Source: Bradyrhizobium sp. 149
GTDB lineage: Bacteria > Pseudomonadota > Alphaproteobacteria > Rhizobiales > Xanthobacteraceae
NCBI RefSeq assembly: GCF_023073915.1
Contig: NZ_JADPKK010000022.1
Span: 372,001-436,000 of the forward strand
Reading direction: 5' to 3'
DNA length: 64,000 nucleotides
Shown here: positions 49,241 to 60,017 of the stretch, piece after piece
Layout of the letters: each line of letters starts with the position of its first letter
How positions within the stretch are numbered: position 1 is the first letter of the stretch
Program-made: the position numbers and the translations under genes
Notes under the pieces: generated by a model
What the model was told of the DNA's origin: nothing
The model's input: only the letters and a program-made list of their open reading frames with translations
The model's database searches: none

Positions 49241-50530
49241 ATGGCGCAGGGGCAAGGGGATTACCGGATTTTGCATGAGGCGGCCTTGCGGGATTATCTC
49301 GCAGGCATTGCGGACCTCGCAGCGACCCTCGGCGGCGAGCCGGCCTCCTGGTCGATCACCGAAGTGGGCGACGGCAATCTCAATCTCGTCTTCATCGTGG
49401 AGGGCGCGCGCGGCGGCGTCGCCGTGAAGCAGGCGCTGCCCTACGTCCGTCTCGTCGGCGAGAGCTGGCCGCTGCCGCTGTCCCGGGCTCATTACGAATT
49501 TTTGGCCTTGTCCCGGCAGGCCCAGCTTGCGCCCGGCCTCGTGCCGGCGCTGCTGCATCACAACGAGGCGTTGGCGCTGACGGTGATGGAGCTGCTCGAG
49601 CCCCACATCATCATGCGCAAGGGGATGGTTGCGGGCACTCGATATCCGCGCTTCGTCGATGACATCACCACCTTCATGGCGCGGACATTGTTCTTCACCT
49701 CCGACCTCGCGCTGTCAGCGGCTGAGAAGAAACAAGGCATCGCCGCCTTCGCCGGCAACCATGCGCTGTGCAAGATCACCGAGGACCTGATCTTTACCGA
49801 TCCCTACCGCATCGCCGAGCAGAACCGCTGGACCGCGCCGTATCTCGATGCGCTCGCAGCAAGCCTGCGCGACGACATGGAATTGCATGTCGCCATCTCC
49901 AGGCTGAAGCTGAAGTTCATGGCAAGCCCGGAGGCGTTGATCCACGGCGACCTTCACACTGGCTCGATCATGGTGACGGACAGCCAGACGCGGGTGATCG
50001 ACCCGGAATTCGCATTCTACGGCCCGATCGGTTTCGACGTCGGCGCCGTGCTGGCCAACCTCCTGATGGCATATTTTGCCTCCGCCGGCCACGAGCGCTC
50101 ACCCGGCGAGCGGCGTGCGTTCGAGGCCTGGGTGCTGGAGACGATCGAGAAGCTCTGGAACGAGTTCGCCCGCAAATTCCTCGACCTCTGGCGCACTGGC
50201 GCCGCCGGCGATGCCTACCCGCCCTCGCTCTTCGCCGGCGAGAAAGGCGCGGCACGCCTCGAGGCCGAGCGACAGGCCTACATGCAGCGCCTGTTCGCTG
50301 ATGCCGTCGGCTTCGCCGCCGCAAAAACCATCCGCCGCATCTTCGGTCTCGCCCATAATATCGACTTCGAGCTGATCGAGGATCCGCGCAGGCGGGCGGT
50401 GAGCGAAGCCCGCGCCGTGAGGCTGGCAAGGACGATGATGCTGGAGCCGGAGGCGTTTCCGACGATTGCGGACGTCACCGCTGCAGCACGAAAATTGCGC
50501 GACTGGCAGCCGGAGTTCGCGACGGGATAG
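49241..50530 (+). CDS. mtnK: S-methyl-5-thioribose kinase
   Basis: A 429-residue cytosolic kinase that phosphorylates methylthioribose in methionine salvage. It has the aminoglycoside-phosphotransferase fold: N-lobe GDGNLNLVFIVEG and GVAVKQALPYVR, catalytic loop ALIHGDLHTGSIMV and metal loop VIDPEFAFYGPIGFD, as in MtnK. The ATG at 49241 is preferred over an in-frame TTG at 49223 that overlaps the hairpin. The partner isomerase gene mtnA, often adjacent, is not in this window. Confidence 0.9.
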   Translation: MAQGQGDYRILHEAALRDYLAGIADLAATLGGEPASWSITEVGDGNLNLVFIVEGARGGVAVKQALPYVRLVGESWPLPLSRAHYEFLALSRQAQLAPGLVPALLHHNEALALTVMELLEPHIIMRKGMVAGTRYPRFVDDITTFMARTLFFTSDLALSAAEKKQGIAAFAGNHALCKITEDLIFTDPYRIAEQNRWTAPYLDALAASLRDDMELHVAISRLKLKFMASPEALIHGDLHTGSIMVTDSQTRVIDPEFAFYGPIGFDVGAVLANLLMAYFASAGHERSPGERRAFEAWVLETIEKLWNEFARKFLDLWRTGAAGDAYPPSLFAGEKGAARLEAERQAYMQRLFADAVGFAAAKTIRRIFGLAHNIDFELIEDPRRRAVSEARAVRLARTMMLEPEAFPTIADVTAAARKLRDWQPEFATG

Positions 50531-50661
50531 GGCGCGTCCTTACAAATCGGCGGGGCCCGAGCGCTACGCTCGCATACGTCCACCCCTTCAAGGCGCTTGC
50601 GCTCGACCTGCCGTGGATGGTCAACTCTCGGAACGGAGCACGCTGCGTTGTCGGAGGGACC

Positions 50662-52251
50662 ATGATGTTCAGGATAGTGGCGATCGTCGCGGGTCTGGGG
50701 CTGGCACTGGCCGCCACGGCGGAGGCCCAGACCCCGCGCAAGGGCGGAACCATCCGCATGACCGCGCCTTACGGTTCGAGCTTCACCAGCCTGGACATTC
50801 ACACCACGCAGCGCGCCCAGGACGAGATCTACGCCAAGGCTCTGCACCGGTCGCTCTACATCTGGAATTCCGCGGAAGGCAAGCCGGTCCTGGAGCTTGC
50901 CAAGGAGGATGTGGTCTCGGGCGGCGGCCTCATTCACACGTTCAAGCTGCGCGACGACGCTTATTTCCACACCGGCCGCAAGATGACGGCGGACGACATC
51001 ATCTGGACCTACAACCGCATCATGGACGGCACCAAGGCGTATCCCGGCGCGCGCTATGTCCGCGTGATCGAGGGCGCGGCTGCGGTCGAGAAGGGCCAGG
51101 CCAAGGAAATCTCCGGCCTGAAGAAAATCGACGACTTTACACTCGAGATAAAGCTGACCGAGAAAGTCGATCCGGGTTTCTACCTTTGGAACGCGATAAC
51201 GTCGATCTATCCCGCCGACGAGGCCGCGAAGGATAGCTTCCTCCAGAAGCCGATCGGTCTTGGACCGTTCAAGTTCGTCGAGCACGTGCCGGGATCGCGC
51301 ATCGTTCTGGAGCGGTGGGACCGGTTCTACAAGCCTGGCAAGCCCTACGCCGACAAGATCGTCGTGGCGGTCATGGGCGAGGCCGCGGCACGCGATGTTG
51401 CCTTCCGCAACAAAGAGATCGACACCTCGGTGCTGGGACCTGCGCAGTATGTCGCCTATCAGAACGACGCTGACCTCAAGGGCACCGTTGTCGAGGTCGC
51501 CGAGGTCTTCACGCGTTACATGGGGATGAATCCCGCGTTCAAGCCGTTCGCCGACAAGCGGGTCAGGCAGGCGATCAACTACGCGATCGATACCGACCTG
51601 ATCATCAACAAGCTGGTCAAGGGCAAGGCCTATCGGGCCACCGGCTGGCTGCCGCTGACCTCTCCCGCCTACGACAAGGCCATGAAGCCCTACGCCTTCG
51701 ATCCCGCCAAGGCCAAGCAACTGCTCGCTGACGCCGGCTATCCCTCGGGCTTCGAATTCGAATGGACCACCAGCCAGAATGAAAGCTGGGGTCTGCCGAT
51801 CGTCTCGGCCGTCATCCCGATGCTGGACAGGGTGGGCATCAAGGCCAAGGTCAAGCAGGTCGAGACCGCGGTGCTGGCCGAGGTGGTTCGCAGTGGCGAC
51901 TACCAGGCCTTTGTCTATTCGCAGGCGACCGGGCCCGATCCGCAGGCCGCCCTCAAGTGTTTCCACTCGGCGACGCCGCAATCAGCCTGCAACTACATGA
52001 ACTTCAAGAATGCCGAGTTCGACAAGATCGTCGATGAGGCCGGGCAGGCCGACGACGCCGCAAAGCGCACCCAGCTGCTGCAAAAGGCCAATGCGCTGCT
52101 CTACGAAGAGGCGCCGGTCTGGTTCTTCAATTACAACAAGGCGGTCATGGCGGTGCAGCCTTGGCTGAAGGGGATTCAGCTGAACGCGACGGAGCTGACC
52201 CACCAGAACGTCGAAGACCTCTGGGTCGACGAGACCTCGCCCGCGAAGTGA
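50662..52251 (+). CDS. ABC peptide/nickel-type substrate-binding protein
   Basis: A 529-residue periplasmic binding protein of the SBP family 5 (DppA/OppA type). Signal peptide IVAIVAGLGLALAATAEAQ. Family motif: the hinge region DAYFHTGRKMTADDIIWTYN. The start ATG 50662 follows GGAGGGA; the frame is open further upstream without a ribosome site. First gene of a five-gene importer. A 12-bp hairpin separates it from the permease gene. The ligand, likely a peptide or similar, is not determinable. Confidence 0.9.
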   Translation: MMFRIVAIVAGLGLALAATAEAQTPRKGGTIRMTAPYGSSFTSLDIHTTQRAQDEIYAKALHRSLYIWNSAEGKPVLELAKEDVVSGGGLIHTFKLRDDAYFHTGRKMTADDIIWTYNRIMDGTKAYPGARYVRVIEGAAAVEKGQAKEISGLKKIDDFTLEIKLTEKVDPGFYLWNAITSIYPADEAAKDSFLQKPIGLGPFKFVEHVPGSRIVLERWDRFYKPGKPYADKIVVAVMGEAAARDVAFRNKEIDTSVLGPAQYVAYQNDADLKGTVVEVAEVFTRYMGMNPAFKPFADKRVRQAINYAIDTDLIINKLVKGKAYRATGWLPLTSPAYDKAMKPYAFDPAKAKQLLADAGYPSGFEFEWTTSQNESWGLPIVSAVIPMLDRVGIKAKVKQVETAVLAEVVRSGDYQAFVYSQATGPDPQAALKCFHSATPQSACNYMNFKNAEFDKIVDEAGQADDAAKRTQLLQKANALLYEEAPVWFFNYNKAVMAVQPWLKGIQLNATELTHQNVEDLWVDETSPAK

Positions 52252-52265
52252 CGCGCGCTCTCGCG

Positions 52266-52296
52266 CTCCCTCCATCGCCACGAACGATGGAGGGAG
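52266..52296 (+). promoter_or_regulatory. Intercistronic stem-loop between binding protein and permeases
   Basis: Perfect 12-bp stem CTCCCTCCATCG (52266-52277) / CGATGGAGGGAG (52285-52296), 7-base loop, no T-run. It starts 15 bases after the binding-protein stop, and its 3' arm ends next to the permease ribosome site. Such structures commonly stabilise the upstream mRNA so that the binding protein is made in excess. Confidence 0.65.
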
Positions 52297-52305
52297 AGAG
52301 GAAAA

Positions 52306-53235
52306 GTGCCGATGCTCTCCTTCCTGTTCCGCCGTCTCCTGCAAACCATTCCGACCGTGCTCGCCGTGGTGGCTCTGGTGTTCGTGCTGTTCAGCGTCGT
52401 TCCCGGCAGCATCGTCTCGTCCATGAGCGACGATGCCGATCCGCAGGTCGAGCTGCGCATGAAGAAGCAGCTCGGCCTCGACGATCCCGTCTATGTCCGC
52501 TTCGGCGCCTACATCGCCAAGCTCGCGACCGGTGATTTCGGAACCTCGTTCCGGACCCGCGAGCCTGTCACGTCCATGATCGCCAAACGGGCCTGGCCGA
52601 CGCTGCAACTCATCTTCGCCGCGATGGCGTTTTCCGTCGTGATCGGCGTGCCGCTGGGTTTCATCGCCGCATTGAAGCCCGGCGGCATCGTCGACACGCT
52701 CGCAATGGTCCTGGCGGTCTCGGGCCTTTCGATCGCCAAATTCTGGCTCGGACTGGTGCTGATGTACTTTTTTGCGTTGAAGCTCGGCTGGCTGCCGAGT
52801 TTCGGCTATGGCGATGGCGGACTGAAATATCTGATCCTGCCGGCGGTGACGCTCGGCGTCTCGCCGATGGCGCTGTTCGCCCGGACGACACGCGCGGCGG
52901 TCCTCGAGATCATGACCGCAGATTTCGTCCGCACTGCGCGCTCGAAGGGCATGAGCGAGACAAGGGTCGTGAAGTGGCACGTGATGCGCAACGCGCTTGT
53001 CATCATTCTCACCACCGTTGGCCTGCAGTTCGGCGGGTTGATGGGGCAGGCGGTCGTCGTCGAAAAACTGTACTCCTGGCCCGGCATCGGCTCGCTGCTC
53101 GTCGACAGCGTCCTGCAGCGCGACATTCCGGCCGTCCAGGGCTCCATTCTCGTGGTGGTGCTGGCCTTTCTCGCGATCAATCTGCTGATCGACCTGCTCT
53201 ACGGCGTGATCGATCCCAGGATCAGATACGCATGA
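52306..53235 (+). CDS. ABC peptide transporter permease (DppB type)
   Basis: A 309-residue inner-membrane permease. N-terminal helix and motif FLFRRLLQTIPTVLAVVALV; the binding-protein-dependent transport EAA-type loop is in RTARSKGMSETRVVKWHVMR. The start may be GTG 52306 or ATG 52312; GAGAGGAAAA precedes both. It overlaps the next permease by four bases (ATGA). Confidence 0.9.
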   Translation: MPMLSFLFRRLLQTIPTVLAVVALVFVLFSVVPGSIVSSMSDDADPQVELRMKKQLGLDDPVYVRFGAYIAKLATGDFGTSFRTREPVTSMIAKRAWPTLQLIFAAMAFSVVIGVPLGFIAALKPGGIVDTLAMVLAVSGLSIAKFWLGLVLMYFFALKLGWLPSFGYGDGGLKYLILPAVTLGVSPMALFARTTRAAVLEIMTADFVRTARSKGMSETRVVKWHVMRNALVIILTTVGLQFGGLMGQAVVVEKLYSWPGIGSLLVDSVLQRDIPAVQGSILVVVLAFLAINLLIDLLYGVIDPRIRYA

Positions 53236-54049
53236 AGCTGCGCGCCAATCTCATCATCGGCGGCGCGTTGTTCGCGCTCGCCATCCTGGTCGGCCTGCTC
53301 GCGCCCTGGCTCGCGCATACGGATCCCGTGCTGGACGCCAATTTGCTGAACGCGGAGGAGCCGCCGAGCTGGGCCTGGTGGTTCGGCACCGACGACCAGG
53401 GCCGCGACATCTATTCCCGTGTCGTCTACGGCGCGCGCGTCTCGCTGACGGTCGGCATTGTCTCGCAGCTCATCAACAGCGTCATTGGCGTCGCATTGGG
53501 CCTGAGCGCCGGCTATTGGGGCGGCTGGTGGGACGATTTTGTCAACGGCCTGACCAACGTCATGCTCGCGATCCCCTCCCTGATCTTCGCGCTCGCCATC
53601 ATGGCGGTGCTTGGTCCCGGCCTGACCAGCCTGCTGATCGCGCTCGGACTGACCAACTGGTCCTTCACGTGCCGGATCGCGCGGGCCTCGGCGCTGTCGC
53701 TCAGGAACCAGGGCTATGTGCAGGCTGCGACCGTGCTCGGCTACGGCGATCTGCGCATCATGATCACGCAGCTGCTGCCGAACATGCTGGGGCCGATCGT
53801 CGTCATCGGCACGCTCGGCATGGGCAGCGCGGTGCTGTCCGAGGCCGCATTGTCGTTCCTCGGCCTCGGCGTGCGTCCGCCGTTTCCGAGCTGGGGCAGC
53901 ATGTTGTCGGATGCCCGCGACCAGATCACGACGGCACCGTGGCTCTCGGTCTTTCCCGGCCTTGCCATCTTCCTCACGGTGCTCGGCCTCAATCTGCTCG
54001 GCGATGGCCTGCGCGACATTCTCGATCCACAATCGCGGAGCCGGCGGGC

Positions 54050-54053
<4 letters not shown>
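53232..54053 (+). CDS. ABC peptide transporter permease (DppC type)
   Basis: A 273-residue inner-membrane permease partner of the preceding gene. The family mark FGTDDQGRDIYSRVVYGARV lies after helix 1. The EAA-like loop is in YVQAATVLGYGDLRIMITQL. The ATG at 53232 is within the ATGA overlap; the open frame extends upstream only as an overlap with the first permease. Confidence 0.9.
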
Positions 54054-55022
<969 letters not shown>

Positions 55023-55030
<8 letters not shown>

Positions 55031-56120
55031 GCCCAAAAACAGATCGGGTGAGACCGGGCCGGGCGACGATCTCATTCTCAGCGTCGAGGATCTCGCGGTT
55101 CATTTCCCGCTGGGCGGTGGCCTGCTGGGCCGCAATCGGCGGATGCTCCGTGCCGTGGATGGCGTCGATCTCAAACTGAAGCGGGGCGAGTGCCTCGGTC
55201 TCGTCGGCGAGTCCGGCTCTGGCAAGTCGACGGTCGCATTGTCGATCCTTGGTCTCCAAACGCCCACTCGCGGGCGGATCGTGGTGGACGGACAGGTCGT
55301 GACGGGCCGGCCAGCTGGCGGCCGAAAGGCGTTGGCCCGCACTGTGCAGATCGTGTTTCAGGACCCCTACGCCTCGCTCAATCCGCGCCAGACCGTTCGT
55401 CGCACGCTCGAAGATCCCCTGCGCGTGCATGGCGTGACCGCCGCAAGCGAGATCGAGGACCGCGTTGCGACCATGCTGCGGCATGTGGGTCTGCGGCCCG
55501 AACAGGCCGACCGCTACCCGCATGAATTCTCCGGTGGCCAGCGCCAGCGCATCGGCATTGCGCGCGCGCTGATCCTCAATCCAAAAATCGTCATCTGCGA
55601 CGAGCCCGTGTCGGCGCTCGACGTGTCGATCCGTGCCCAGATCATCAATCTGCTGCTGGAACTGAAGGACACGCTCGGTCTCTCCTACATCATGATCAGC
55701 CACGATCTCGGCATCGTCGAACACATGAGCGACAAGGTCGCCGTGATGTATCTCGGCCGCATCGTGGAGAATGGCCACTGGCGCGAAATCTTCGAACGTC
55801 CCGCGCACCCCTATACGCAAGCCCTGATCGCCGCCATCCCCGATCCGCTGCGCCACGCACCGTTAGCGACGACAGGAGGCGACCTTCCCAATCCCCTCAA
55901 TCCGCCGAACGGATGCGCCTTCAGCCCGCGCTGCCGGTATGCCGAGGACGTGTGCCGGAGTGAGCCGGGGCCGGCGCTGGAGACGCGAGCCGACGGGCAC
56001 GCGGTGAGGTGTTGGCGCGGTGAAGAGATTGCGGGGCAGATGGCCTCGGCTGAGGGCGGAGTCTCTAGGGTGGATGGTGCGTCCGCTGTGCACCGATCTC
56101 TCCCGCGGCAATCGTTTTAA
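55023..56120 (+). CDS. ABC peptide transporter ATP-binding protein (DppF type)
   Basis: A 365-residue ATPase pairing with the DppD-type subunit. Walker A GESGSGKS, Q-loop FQDPYASLNPR, signature FSGGQRQRIGIA, Walker B IVICDEPVSALD, H-loop ISHDLG. The C-terminal Cys set is FSPRCRYAEDVCR. A short extra tail (ASAEGGVSRVDGASAVHRSL) extends beyond the usual end. Last gene of the importer; 71 bases later the unknown nuclease-like gene begins. Confidence 0.93.
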
Positions 56121-56191
56121 ACGCATGTTCGCGGCTCTTCCGCCCGCGGGTCTCTCTTCTGCTACCGTAGCATTCCCAGATAACGTGTGCG

Positions 56192-59100
56192 ATGGACGCC
56201 AGCCCAATGGTAACGAGCCCAATCCCACAAGATATCCAGCAGTTCCTTGAGCGCCTCAGGCCGCCGCAGTTTCCTGATGAGGTCTTCGATCCCCGCGACT
56301 ATGCCCTTGGACAAATCGTAGACTGGAAACTGAGCACTGTAAGCGCAGAACTGGCGGGCTTGCTTACCGAGCCGCGTTTCCACGCGAATACCATCCGCCT
56401 CGAATGGTTGCAGCGCCTGGTTCTCTCGAAGTCCATCGGCAGAAGGAAACCGCAGCCCCGCGATTTGAGCGCGGCGCTGAACGAGGGGCTCGGCCGCGCC
56501 GGCGTGCTGCGCCTCGAAGATCCTATCGAGGATCTCTTTTGTGATCGTATTGCGACGAGCCGGGGCGATTTCAGGATTTTCTTGGGTGTTTGGGAAGGAG
56601 CCGGTGCTTATACACAAACGCTCCTGGATGCCTTCGAATCGCTTCCTTCCGGCGGCCCGAAGCAGCAAGTGCTTCGCTCTGTCTATGCTCTTCTACAACT
56701 TAGCGAAGCGCTCGCCGCGCGCGCAGAAGCGGACCGGCATACGCATTCGTCCGGTGAGCCGGCAGGACGGCTTACGATCCCGACGGCGGAGGAGCTTAAG
56801 CGCCTCTCGCATCGCGTCCGATTTTCGGATGCCCATCTCGCCCGGCTCCGAATCGATATCGACGCCTTGACGCCGTTCATTTTCAAAGCTGGCCAAGAGA
56901 GGTATGTCAGCGATCGGCCCACCGGTGAAACACCACTCGAATACCACCCAATTCGAGCAAACACGGCCGGCGTCACCGTTCTCATTCCATCGAACCTCTC
57001 GGTTGCGCTGCGAGCCGTTCTGGTCAACGCGGCCAATGCTGGGGGAATGGGCAAAGCGCTTCAGGAGGCCCTGCTCGTTAAACAGGAGGCGTATGCCGAA
57101 AGCTCCGGTTTTTGGCCCGGCCCATCGCCGGGATTGTCGCCTCCCAATCAATACATGATGCGCGCCAGCGTATGCGCTTACGCACCTGGCCGATTCCTGC
57201 ACGTGATCCAGCTTCCGGCGACGTTCGACGATTTTCCGAGGCGTGGTTTCGGATCGGAGCGGCCACTGGGCCGCGAGGCGAGCCAATTCGTCGCCGAGGA
57301 TGTCGAGCGATTCTGGCGTTTTCTGCTCGGAGAGCCGGATGTCCGGATGGGGATGACAGTCCTTCTCCTTGGCGGTTGGGGGACACCGCATAGCATCGCT
57401 CCGCCGATCAACGACGCGGACGCGCCGGCAAATTGGCTCTATCTTCCGCTCAGCTTCATGGATGCTGCCGTGATCGGCGCGTGCGACCATGGCAGGCTGA
57501 GGAGCATCATGCGAATGCTTCAACAGCTCGCCCGTCTTGAGCGGGACGGCTTCGAGTTTCAGTACGTCAATGGCATCGTCAATCTGTTCGGATTCTGGCG
57601 GGCCACGGGCGGCAACCTTGTTCCGGAGCATTCAGAAGAGGTCAAACCACCTTGCTTGCTATCGCTTCCAACCGATGAACTTTTAGTCCCAAGGCGCGAG
57701 GCTGCTCGGCATCTCGATGTCCGAGCCTTGCCGATGGTTCCGGCAGGCTTCAAGATTGCTCAGCGCCTCGATTGGGACAATCCTTTAGACCTCAAGCCGA
57801 TCTACGCGAGCCTGGAGGATGCACGGCAAAATCGGCTGCTTGGCGCCAGCGTCTTCGGAAATCATGTCTGGTGGCTCGAGTGCTCTGAAAACGGAGCTGC
57901 CGACAGGGACTGGCGCTACCGTGTGTGGCACGCGCTCTTTCAGTGGATTACGGCAGTAGGCCCAATAGTTCTATCCAAACTGCCGCAGGCCTTTCTAAGT
58001 GGCCCACGCATGGTGGAAGTCCTTATACCGCCACGATTGAGAGCCGAGCCCATTAATCCGGCCGCATTGGGACGTCTGCAAGCACGGGCTGCCTTGACTG
58101 TTTGTCATGGAGCTTCCGGCACCTCAGCACGACTTGAAGTGGACGATGCCTGGCTTCAGCAGCTGGGCGCAGCAGAAAACGACGCAGAAGTGGAGTTGAT
58201 CGCTGCGGTGCTAGAGGGGCTAGCTGGTCCAGAGGTCGCCACGCGGACTATTTTAGCCGATGAGGTGCGCGCGGCCATCGGATCGGTAGACTGGCGCTGG
58301 CTTCATATCCGAGAGTCTCTCACCCCGCTTGATTATCTCGCCGGAACAGGACTGATTGGCGTGATGCGCGAGCCGTCGCTTTCAGCCCACGCGCTCGCCA
58401 AATGCCAATCGGTCTGGCGCTTTTGGGATCGAGCAGGAGGCCTTGAAGTTACGGGCGAAAACGACTGCAAGGACTTTCTCGCCAATTATCGGGCGACCCT
58501 GCTTGCCGAGCTGACCGGTCGTATACGCGTCATGAACCGCGAAGAGCTCGTGATCGCATGTGGCCGCCAATACCAAGCCGCTCGAGCCGAGCAGGATCAA
58601 TGGCGATCGACGATTCGGGCCATGCGGGCCATCCGTGGCGAGGCCGCCGACGTGGCAGCCTTTAAGCGGCAAAATGCCGTTAACGCCGTCTCCCGCGCCT
58701 CTAAGACAATTTGTGAGCTCGCGGCCTGCGAGGCGGCAAGCGCGGGCGGCCTCTCGCCTTACGGGGATGATCTGGACGATCTGTTTGCGTTGGCTTTGTT
58801 GATTGTCGGAAGCGGCCAACTCTTCGCCTTGATCGGCGCAGGGCTGCACGAGCCCGTGCTACGGATCAGTCCAGCAGGGGACCTCCTGAGCGACCACACC
58901 GTTCAGACGACCGTTCTGAGGCCTACGGTCGAGTTGATGAACCGGCGCGTCCTCGACGACGCCGCGGAAACCTATTTGCGCCGCCGCTCGCGAGAAGCGC
59001 CTGCCTCGCGAGAACGGGCGGACGCTTGGACGCCGGCATTGTGCGCGGCCATCGAGACGGAATACCAGACCTCTGTCGATAGTTTCGTTAATTTGCAGTA

Positions 59101-59980
59101 CGCGCTCGTCCGCATGGCCGAGGCTCGGCGGGAAGGCGTCTTCACGATGCGCCGCGGCGAACTCACACACGCCATGAACTCGGATGGAAGCTTTCCGTCC
59201 GACGACATTGGCGCCTTCCTTGAACGCCTCACGCTGCCAAGGCGCTCGCGTTGGTTAGATGTTCCGGTTGGGCTATCTGAGGCGGACTTCAATCTCAGCC
59301 GTTTCGATCGGCCTTACTCCATCATCAATCGGCCCCTTGTAGCTCTCGACGACAGCGCCGATCCGCTGGTCCTTGTTGCGCCCATATTTGTTAGCGATGC
59401 CACTATGTATTCCTTCTCGGGGATACGGGAAGGCACACTCAACAACACCTATTGGACGTCCAACGCCGCGCGCGCCTATGCTGGTTCACAAGGCCACGCC
59501 ATGGGGGAGCGGTTCGAAGATGACGTTGGAGAGCGTTTGCGGAAGCTCGGCTTGGAGGTGTGGACACGCCGGGCTCTGTCCTGGGCGCTCAACATGAAAG
59601 TCCCTCCCGTGTTCGGAAACATCGACGTGCTCGCCGTCAGCCATGATCGGGGGCGCGTATGGGTCATCGAAGCCAAGAACCTCCGGCTTTGTCGCACCGA
59701 AATTGAGATCGCTTCGCGGCTTGTTGAATACCGCGGCCGAGTGAATCGTCGCAGCGATGGCCGCGAGATTCCGGACAAGATGCTCCGGCATATTCGTCGC
59801 GTCGAATTTATGCGGACTAACGCCGAGGCCTTGTGCTCGAGGCTTAAATTGGACGCCCCGCCGGATGTGCATGGCCTCCTCGTGGTGGACGCGCCCCAGC
59901 CCATGAGCTTTTTCGCGGCGGGGCAGCTTCCGGACGGGCAGACAGTAATGCTTGACGCTGTCGACGACTTTCGATTTTAG
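56192..59980 (+). CDS. 1262-residue protein of unknown function with C-terminal PD-(D/E)xK nuclease signature
   Basis: I do not recognise the family. The first about 1090 residues have no motif I can name: no Walker A, helicase, protease, TIR or transmembrane features. The C-terminal about 160 residues contain a PD-(D/E)xK nuclease core: helix GERFEDDVGERLRKLG (Glu1106/1109), then GNIDVLAVS with Asp1145, then WVIEAKN with Glu1160 and Lys1162, as in Mrr-, NERD- or VRR-like restriction-type nucleases. It is a single gene with no partner, 71 bases after the peptide importer and convergent with a damaged LysR gene. It uses TTA and CTA leucine codons (at least four TTA: residues near L495, L532, L687, L1020), which the neighbouring high-GC genes avoid, suggesting acquisition. 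A small palindrome GCTACCGTAGC (56161-56171) lies upstream; the ribosome site is weak and ATG 56207 is an alternative start. A one-gene anti-phage nuclease is a reasonable hypothesis; the motif and codon use are seen, the role is inference. Confidence 0.6.
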   Translation: MDASPMVTSPIPQDIQQFLERLRPPQFPDEVFDPRDYALGQIVDWKLSTVSAELAGLLTEPRFHANTIRLEWLQRLVLSKSIGRRKPQPRDLSAALNEGLGRAGVLRLEDPIEDLFCDRIATSRGDFRIFLGVWEGAGAYTQTLLDAFESLPSGGPKQQVLRSVYALLQLSEALAARAEADRHTHSSGEPAGRLTIPTAEELKRLSHRVRFSDAHLARLRIDIDALTPFIFKAGQERYVSDRPTGETPLEYHPIRANTAGVTVLIPSNLSVALRAVLVNAANAGGMGKALQEALLVKQEAYAESSGFWPGPSPGLSPPNQYMMRASVCAYAPGRFLHVIQLPATFDDFPRRGFGSERPLGREASQFVAEDVERFWRFLLGEPDVRMGMTVLLLGGWGTPHSIAPPINDADAPANWLYLPLSFMDAAVIGACDHGRLRSIMRMLQQLARLERDGFEFQYVNGIVNLFGFWRATGGNLVPEHSEEVKPPCLLSLPTDELLVPRREAARHLDVRALPMVPAGFKIAQRLDWDNPLDLKPIYASLEDARQNRLLGASVFGNHVWWLECSENGAADRDWRYRVWHALFQWITAVGPIVLSKLPQAFLSGPRMVEVLIPPRLRAEPINPAALGRLQARAALTVCHGASGTSARLEVDDAWLQQLGAAENDAEVELIAAVLEGLAGPEVATRTILADEVRAAIGSVDWRWLHIRESLTPLDYLAGTGLIGVMREPSLSAHALAKCQSVWRFWDRAGGLEVTGENDCKDFLANYRATLLAELTGRIRVMNREELVIACGRQYQAARAEQDQWRSTIRAMRAIRGEAADVAAFKRQNAVNAVSRASKTICELAACEAASAGGLSPYGDDLDDLFALALLIVGSGQLFALIGAGLHEPVLRISPAGDLLSDHTVQTTVLRPTVELMNRRVLDDAAETYLRRRSREAPASRERADAWTPALCAAIETEYQTSVDSFVNLQYALVRMAEARREGVFTMRRGELTHAMNSDGSFPSDDIGAFLERLTLPRRSRWLDVPVGLSEADFNLSRFDRPYSIINRPLVALDDSADPLVLVAPIFVSDATMYSFSGIREGTLNNTYWTSNAARAYAGSQGHAMGERFEDDVGERLRKLGLEVWTRRALSWALNMKVPPVFGNIDVLAVSHDRGRVWVIEAKNLRLCRTEIEIASRLVEYRGRVNRRSDGREIPDKMLRHIRRVEFMRTNAEALCSRLKLDAPPDVHGLLVVDAPQPMSFFAAGQLPDGQTVMLDAVDDFRF

Positions 59981-60017
59981 AGCGACCCGCGGCAAGGATA
60001 TCGATTGCCCGTCGAGA

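Noticed and set aside
49241..50530. Aminoglycoside phosphotransferase (antibiotic resistance) reading of the kinase gene
   Set aside because: The fold is shared, but GDGNLNLVF, MELLEPHIIMRKGM and DPEFAFYGPIGFD fit methylthioribose kinase better.
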